NCBI RefSeq assembly: GCF_003633685.1 | Contig: NZ_RBKT01000001.1 | Coordinates: 7,626,001 to 7,690,000 of the forward strand | Reading direction: 5' to 3' | DNA length: 64,000 nucleotides | Origin: Micromonospora pisi | GTDB lineage: Bacteria; Actinomycetota; Actinomycetes; Mycobacteriales; Micromonosporaceae | In this document: positions 59,419 through 64,000 of the stretch, piece by piece | Layout: every line of letters begins with the position of its first letter | How positions within the stretch are numbered: position 1 is the first letter of the stretch | The notes under the pieces: generated by a model | What the model was told of the DNA's origin: nothing | Databases searched by the model: none | The model's input: the letters and a program-made list of their open reading frames with translations, nothing else | Made by a program: the position numbers and the translations under genes

Positions 59419-62400
59419 TCACCGCAGGCCGAAGGCCCGGGTGATGCTCTGATCGATGCTGTTACCGCTGCCGTCCCGGGCGGTGGCGCGCAGGGTGACG
59501 AACCCTGCCGTACGCGGGGCGTCGATCCGGGTACGCCAACCGTCGCCCTTGCGCTGGAGCTTGGCGTGGTGCCACGTGGCACCGTCGTCGTAGGACACGT
59601 CCAGCGTCACCGTGCGGATGGCGGACGCCTCGGTCGCCATCGGCAGGTGCAGTGCGGTGACGGTGAGATCGGCGTTGCGCTTCGCCTTGCCGTCGACATC
59701 GGTGTCGATGGCGTAGTCGAGCTGGATCAGGGCCGGGTTCCACCACAGGACGCCCGGGCTGACCCTGCCGGAGGTGAAGCCCCATTCCGTCCTGGTGGCG
59801 GTGGAGTACGGCCCGGCCCAGGCGTCACGCCTGTTCTCCGACACGAGTCGGTACGGCAGCGGCTCCGGACTGAGCGTGTCGCTGCCCAACATCATCTGGT
59901 AGCGGTCGGTCTCGCCGACGAGCGTGTTGCCCTGGTAGAGCCGCAGGACGTTGTCGACGGCGAAGTTGCCGGAGGTACTGCCCTCGTGCGCGGTGCCCGA
60001 GTCGCCCCAGCCGGGGATCAGTGCGGAGATCGCGTCACCGTCCCCCCGGAAGACGGTGCTGGCCGTCAGCAGCCGGGGCCGTTGCACCGGGCCGAACCAT
60101 CGCTCCTCCTGGACCGAGCCGGCCCGGTAGACGGTGGGGGCCGACTGCTGGCTCTGCTCATCCGGCACCTGGACGTTCGTGGACCATTGCGTCCCGGCGG
60201 TGACCCAGTCGGTGCGCTCGCCGCGTGCCGGGACCTCGTGGTAGTCGATGCCACTCAACGTCCCCGACGGGGTGACGCCGGAGCGCATCTCCAGCGCCCG
60301 GCCGGATCGCCAGTTGCGGAAGGACATGTCGACTCGGGCCAGGTCGCGCGGAGTGACCCGCTCAGCAAGGTCAGCCGGAACAGCACCGGTGTAGTTGTGG
60401 ACCAGGTCGTAGACGTACTCGGTGGTCGGGTGGGAGGTGACGTCGAGCCGGACCCGCCGTTCGTGCCTGATCCGGGCGATCAGCTGCTCGCCCTCGTCCC
60501 GGGTGAGGGTGGCCACGGTGACCGGCGGAGGGTCCTGCGGTGCCCACACCGAACCCGGCCACGGCGCGAGGCGCCCGTCGCCGTCGTTCACCACGAGCAG
60601 GAGACGGGCGCCGGCCGACGCCGCCGCCGCGGCCTGCTTCTCCAGGGGTACGGCGTCATTGCGGCGCACCACGACGGCTTCGCCACGCGCGTTCAGCTTG
60701 GTGTACCCGCTGCTGCCGCCGTCGCCGGCGAACACCGCGTCGAAGTGTTGATCACCCCGGGGCAGCGGCGTCCCGGCCCGCTGTACCCGCAGGTCGTCGT
60801 AGTCGTGGCCGCTGGCCGTCACCGTCAGTGCGGGCTGCGCCATGCGCCACTGGGTGCCGAAGGCGAACTTGCCCTTCGTGACCTTACGGTCGGTGGGCAG
60901 CACCCAGACGCTGTCGTACGCGGGATCCGGGTACCACGCGTCGGTCCAGGGGTTGCCGCCGAAGTCGCGGAAGAGTTCGAAGCGAGCACCGTCCACGGTT
61001 GAGTCCTGCGGCGTGGTCGTCGTGGCCCGGCGGGCCTTGGTGGCGTCGAAGACGACGGTGCGGTCCTGGTCGAGGGTGATCTCCGGTACCGGCAGCACGC
61101 CGAGCCCTCGCGAGGATGGCCCGTTCGCGCCCTCGAGGTCGGTCCTGAGCCACGCCGCGTACGTGCCCGGGGGAAGCCGCAGGTCCAGGGTGCCGGTTCC
61201 GTCGATCTGCTGCTGCAGGACGGTGTTGTCCTGCCCGAGCAGGACGAGATCTCCCCCGGTCGGTTTGCCGCTGCGGTCCTTGGCCGTGAAGGTGAGGCGG
61301 TGGCGCACGCCCTCACGGCCGACGGCGAGCGAGGTACGGGTGCGGACCGCGCCGGAGGCATCAGTGGCGGTGAGGAAGCCCGCGAAGGGGTTGTCGGCCG
61401 GCACGCGGTCGAAGTCCGTGGCCACGGTCACCGAGGTGACGCCGCGCGCTGGGACGGTGATCTGCCGGGACGACAGGGTGAAGAGGTCGACCGGGCCACC
61501 GTCAACGGTCGCGGTGAGGTCGAGGGTGACGGGGCTGTCGCCGAGGTTGGTGTACCGGACTTCCCGTTCGACCCGGCCCTTGGGCGCGGTCGGCCACTCC
61601 GGGTATCCGAAGTCGGCGCTGGTGGTGGCGACGACGGACGCGGCCGTGGTCGCGGCGATGTCCAGCCGGCCGTTGCCGCCCTGGTACGGGTTGAGCCCAG
61701 CGATCGCCTTCGTGGTGCTGACCAGGGCTTCCTTGAGCTGCTTCCCGGTGAAGTCGGGATGTTGGGCGGCCAGTAGCGCGGCGGCGCCCGCGACGTGCGG
61801 GGTAGCCATCGAGGTGCCGTCGCTCAGGCGGTACCAGCCTTCGCCGGGGGAGTCCTGGGAGCGGGCGGCCAGGACGCCGACCCCGGGGGCGGTGAGGTCG
61901 GGCTTGAGGGCTCTGTCACCGACCCGCGGGCCCTGGCTGGAGAAGTCGGCGAGGACGTCGTTGCCGTTGACGGCGCCGACGGTCAGCGCGGCGTCCGCGG
62001 TGCCGGGGCTGCCGACCGTGTACGGGTTGGGACCGGCGTTGCCGGCGGCGATGACGAACAGCGCCCCGGTCTCTTCGCTGAGCTCGTTGACCGCCACGCT
62101 CATCGGGTCGGTGCCGTCGGTGGGGTCGGCCCCGAGGCTCATGTTGACGATCTTGGCGTGCTGGTCGCGGACGGCCCACTCCATGCCGCTGATGATCCAC
62201 GAGTCCTGGCCGGCGTTGTCGTCGCCGATGACCTTGCCGACATGCAGCCGTACGCCCGGGGCGACGCCCTTCTCCTTGCCGTCCGAGGCTGCGCCGGTGC
62301 CGGCGATGGTGGAGGCGACGTGCGTGCCGTGGCCGAAGACGTCCTTCACCGTCTCGCCGGGCACGAAGGACTCGGTGGCGGCGATCTGGCCGGCGAAGTC

Positions 62401-63159
62401 GGGGTGGTTGACGTCGATGCCGGTGTCCAGCACGGCGACGTCGATGCCCTGGCCGGTGTTCCCGGACGCCCAGACCTGGGGTGCGCCGACCTGCGCGGTG
62501 CTGTCGGCGAGGGTGGCCTCGACCTTGCCGTCCAGCCAGATCTTGGCGATACCGCCGCTGAGTGCGAGCCGCTCGCCGGTGGAGCGGGCGGCCTTCTCCT
62601 CACCGCCGGTGATCGAGGACCAGAAGGTCTCAGAGCGGTCGACGTTCAGCGCGGCGCCCTGGATGCTGTCCAGTGAGCGGACGTCGCGGGCGCCCTCGGG
62701 TGCCGAGGCGGTACGGGAACGGGCGGCGGCGTCGGTGTAGGTGACGATCAGCGGGAGCTGGTCGCGGTGCGCGTCGTCGTATCCGTCCGCCACCAGCTCC
62801 GTGATGTTGAACAGCTGCTTGTCGAGCAGCCCGGCGCTCACGTACGGCAGCACGCCGTGCGGGTAGACGTACGTGTCCCCTCCTGCCCGGGACGAGGTGA
62901 ATCCCGTCAGCCGACCGTCGGCGTCCCGCACCTGAGGACTGAGGCTCCCGTCGGCCGTCCTGGTCGCGGTGACCTTCTCACCGGTGATCAGGGTGACGGT
63001 GAGGGTGGTCGCAGGAGCCGGCGGTGCGGCAGACGCGATGGAGGAGAGGGGCGGGGGGTCAGTGGGTCCGGCCGAGGCCAGGGCGGGCGACGGCGCGAGC
63101 ACCGCGAGAGCGGTGAACAGCGCTATCGACCCGCGTCCGTGGAGGCGTGGAGGTAGCAA
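59419..63159 (-). CDS. Large secreted subtilisin-like (S8) serine protease
   Basis: The 1246-residue protein has a signal peptide ('IALFTALAVLAPSPALA') and an inhibitor I9-like propeptide. The catalytic triad is Asp245 in 'VAVLDTGIDVNHP', His277 in 'GHGTHVAS' and Ser450 in 'DGTSMATPHVAGA'; the oxyanion Asn is in 'VIAAGNAGPN'. A very long C-terminal extension of about 750 residues contains beta-sandwich-like regions. TTG 63159 has AGGAAA 6 nt upstream. Such proteins degrade extracellular protein; the strong terminator and direct-repeat promoter suggest regulated high expression. Confidence 0.93.
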   Translation of the reverse strand: MLPPRLHGRGSIALFTALAVLAPSPALASAGPTDPPPLSSIASAAPPAPATTLTVTLITGEKVTATRTADGSLSPQVRDADGRLTGFTSSRAGGDTYVYPHGVLPYVSAGLLDKQLFNITELVADGYDDAHRDQLPLIVTYTDAAARSRTASAPEGARDVRSLDSIQGAALNVDRSETFWSSITGGEEKAARSTGERLALSGGIAKIWLDGKVEATLADSTAQVGAPQVWASGNTGQGIDVAVLDTGIDVNHPDFAGQIAATESFVPGETVKDVFGHGTHVASTIAGTGAASDGKEKGVAPGVRLHVGKVIGDDNAGQDSWIISGMEWAVRDQHAKIVNMSLGADPTDGTDPMSVAVNELSEETGALFVIAAGNAGPNPYTVGSPGTADAALTVGAVNGNDVLADFSSQGPRVGDRALKPDLTAPGVGVLAARSQDSPGEGWYRLSDGTSMATPHVAGAAALLAAQHPDFTGKQLKEALVSTTKAIAGLNPYQGGNGRLDIAATTAASVVATTSADFGYPEWPTAPKGRVEREVRYTNLGDSPVTLDLTATVDGGPVDLFTLSSRQITVPARGVTSVTVATDFDRVPADNPFAGFLTATDASGAVRTRTSLAVGREGVRHRLTFTAKDRSGKPTGGDLVLLGQDNTVLQQQIDGTGTLDLRLPPGTYAAWLRTDLEGANGPSSRGLGVLPVPEITLDQDRTVVFDATKARRATTTTPQDSTVDGARFELFRDFGGNPWTDAWYPDPAYDSVWVLPTDRKVTKGKFAFGTQWRMAQPALTVTASGHDYDDLRVQRAGTPLPRGDQHFDAVFAGDGGSSGYTKLNARGEAVVVRRNDAVPLEKQAAAAASAGARLLLVVNDGDGRLAPWPGSVWAPQDPPPVTVATLTRDEGEQLIARIRHERRVRLDVTSHPTTEYVYDLVHNYTGAVPADLAERVTPRDLARVDMSFRNWRSGRALEMRSGVTPSGTLSGIDYHEVPARGERTDWVTAGTQWSTNVQVPDEQSQQSAPTVYRAGSVQEERWFGPVQRPRLLTASTVFRGDGDAISALIPGWGDSGTAHEGSTSGNFAVDNVLRLYQGNTLVGETDRYQMMLGSDTLSPEPLPYRLVSENRRDAWAGPYSTATRTEWGFTSGRVSPGVLWWNPALIQLDYAIDTDVDGKAKRNADLTVTALHLPMATEASAIRTVTLDVSYDDGATWHHAKLQRKGDGWRTRIDAPRTAGFVTLRATARDGSGNSIDQSITRAFGLR

Positions 63160-63181
63160 GAGGTTTCCTCAAGTTGATCAA

Positions 63182-63198
63182 CACATGAAACGCACATG
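63182..63198 (-). promoter_or_regulatory. Direct repeats upstream of the protease gene
   Basis: CACATG occurs at 63182-63187 and 63193-63198, exactly 11 bp apart, 25-40 nt upstream of the start codon. A TAACAT -10-like box on the minus strand overlaps the distal copy. This is a plausible tandem regulator site. The rest of the 63160-63527 interval shows no gene I can support. Confidence 0.45.
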
Positions 63199-63527
63199 TT
63201 AATGTCTCCGCTGTTTGTTTCGGCGGTGGATCTTGGCTGTTTCACGATGGGGTGAGGCGGTGGCGACGTCTGGGCTGGTCGGTCGCGACGACGCCCCAAG
63301 GGCTGGCCTCGGGGCAGAGCCGGAACAGCGAAAGGGTGCGTCTCAGATCAACGGCGCACACCATGCCGTACCTGCGGAGCACCGGAAGCGCCGCGCAGGT
63401 GCCACAGCAGCTGAAACCCGACCATGGCCGGTGCCCGGCAAGCACACCCCTGGCGGGGTGTCTCAGGTACTGGCCCTGGCCCATCGGCGCTCGGGCGCGG
63501 TTGGGTGCACGGTCCCTCCGGCGGCGT

Positions 63528-63968
63528 TCAGCTGAGTTGTTCGGCCAGTCCGACGATGATCCCCTCAGGGCCACGGACGTAGCAGAGCCGGTAGCTGTCC
63601 TCGTACTGCGCCAGCTCGCCGACGAGTTCGGCGCCGTGGGTGCGTAGGCGGGCAACGACGTCCTCGATGTCGTCGACGGCGAACATGACGCGCCGAATCC
63701 CCAGTGTGTTCGCCGGTGCGTCCTTCGGCTCGGCCCTGATCGCCTTCGGCGTGTGGAACATCGCCAGCTCGATTCGGCCGTGGCCGTCAGGGGTCCGCAG
63801 CATGGCCACGTCCTGTCGGACGTCATCGATCCCGATGACACGCTCCACCCAACGTCCCTCGACCGGCCCCTTGCCCTCCAGTTCCAGGCCAAGTTCGACG
63901 AAGAACGAAATAACACGGTCAAGATCGTCGACAACGATGAGGACGTTGTCCATCCGCTGGATCGTCAT
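63528..63968 (-). CDS. VOC (glyoxalase-fold) protein
   Basis: The 146-residue protein begins 'MTIQRMDNVLIVVDDLDRVISFFVELGLELEG' and ends with 'VARLRTHGAELVGEL' and 'LCYVRGPEGIIVGLAEQ', a standard two-module VOC protein with the terminal metal-site glutamate in 'EGIIVGLAE'. Members include glyoxalases and dioxygenases; the specific role is unknown. The ATG follows GGAGGAGACCC. Confidence 0.88.
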   Translation of the reverse strand: MTIQRMDNVLIVVDDLDRVISFFVELGLELEGKGPVEGRWVERVIGIDDVRQDVAMLRTPDGHGRIELAMFHTPKAIRAEPKDAPANTLGIRRVMFAVDDIEDVVARLRTHGAELVGELAQYEDSYRLCYVRGPEGIIVGLAEQLS

Positions 63969-64000
63969 GCTGGGTCTCCTCCGGTTGTACGGCCACGGTG

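Noticed and set aside
59224-62740. Long plus-strand frames within the subtilisin gene (592 and 632 residues)
   Set aside because: They are shadows of the S8 protease with its intact catalytic triad on the other strand.
1-64000. tRNA, rRNA, CRISPR array or replication origin
   Set aside because: I scanned for T-loop consensus, repeat-spacer periodicity and DnaA-box clusters and found none that I could support.

Overview
The window is high-GC DNA (roughly 70 percent by eye) with dense, short-spaced genes and strong third-position GC bias. Its families (DUF2332, DUF1963, DUF4328, tandem GNATs, PadR and TetR regulators, an NBR1-Ig protein, secreted proteases with actinomycete-style signal peptides) point to a filamentous actinomycete, most likely Micromonosporaceae; that placement is inference. 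I see no rRNA, tRNA, CRISPR array or replication origin. A recurring feature is the leaderless start: a TANNNT -10 box 5-8 nt before an ATG or GTG, seen at about fifteen genes.

Region by region. 1-2.2 kb: the 3' end of an FAD monooxygenase and a PadR-membrane protein pair. 2.2-4.5 kb: a rearrangement scar in which a short-chain dehydrogenase and a MarR regulator are fused head to head with both 5' ends lost, followed by DinB and an unknown protein. 4.5-6.9 kb: a translationally coupled YtrA-type GntR / ABC ATPase / permease operon. 6.9-19.6 kb: housekeeping and accessory genes (GNATs, two HAD phosphatases, a double ABM monooxygenase behind a MerR-type promoter, a secreted M36 metalloprotease, an MFS exporter, a DUF2332 protein). 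19.6-22.6 kb: a LysR regulator divergent from an NTF2-like protein and a 14-TM exporter. 23.4-26.2 kb: an RtcB-PrfH RNA-repair/ribosome-rescue operon next to a TOPRIM protein. 26.4-34.3 kb: a secreted NPP1 protein, a VanY-like lipoprotein, an FAD monooxygenase/TetR pair, an NBR1-Ig membrane regulator behind a structured leader, and a secreted protein with two nearly identical I36 repeats and an M15-like C-terminus. 34.6-44.4 kb: a two-component system divergent from an ABC exporter, a RmlD-like reductase, hydrolases and NudC.

44.5-48.7 kb is the most intriguing part. A broken IS5-type transposase remnant lies next to a locus of a 61-residue secreted peptide, a TPR protein and a JmjC/cupin oxygenase. 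This looks like an undescribed peptide modification or peptide signalling system. 48.7-64 kb holds three TetR regulators, each beside a divergent enzyme gene (quinone oxidoreductase, erythromycin esterase-like, HSL-type hydrolase) with clear palindromic operators between them. It also holds a chimeric double-frameshift pseudogene (dihydrofolate reductase-like plus serine hydrolase), a very large subtilisin-like protease and a glyoxalase-fold protein.

Most gene functions are assigned from family motifs seen in the translated sequence. No database search was run.
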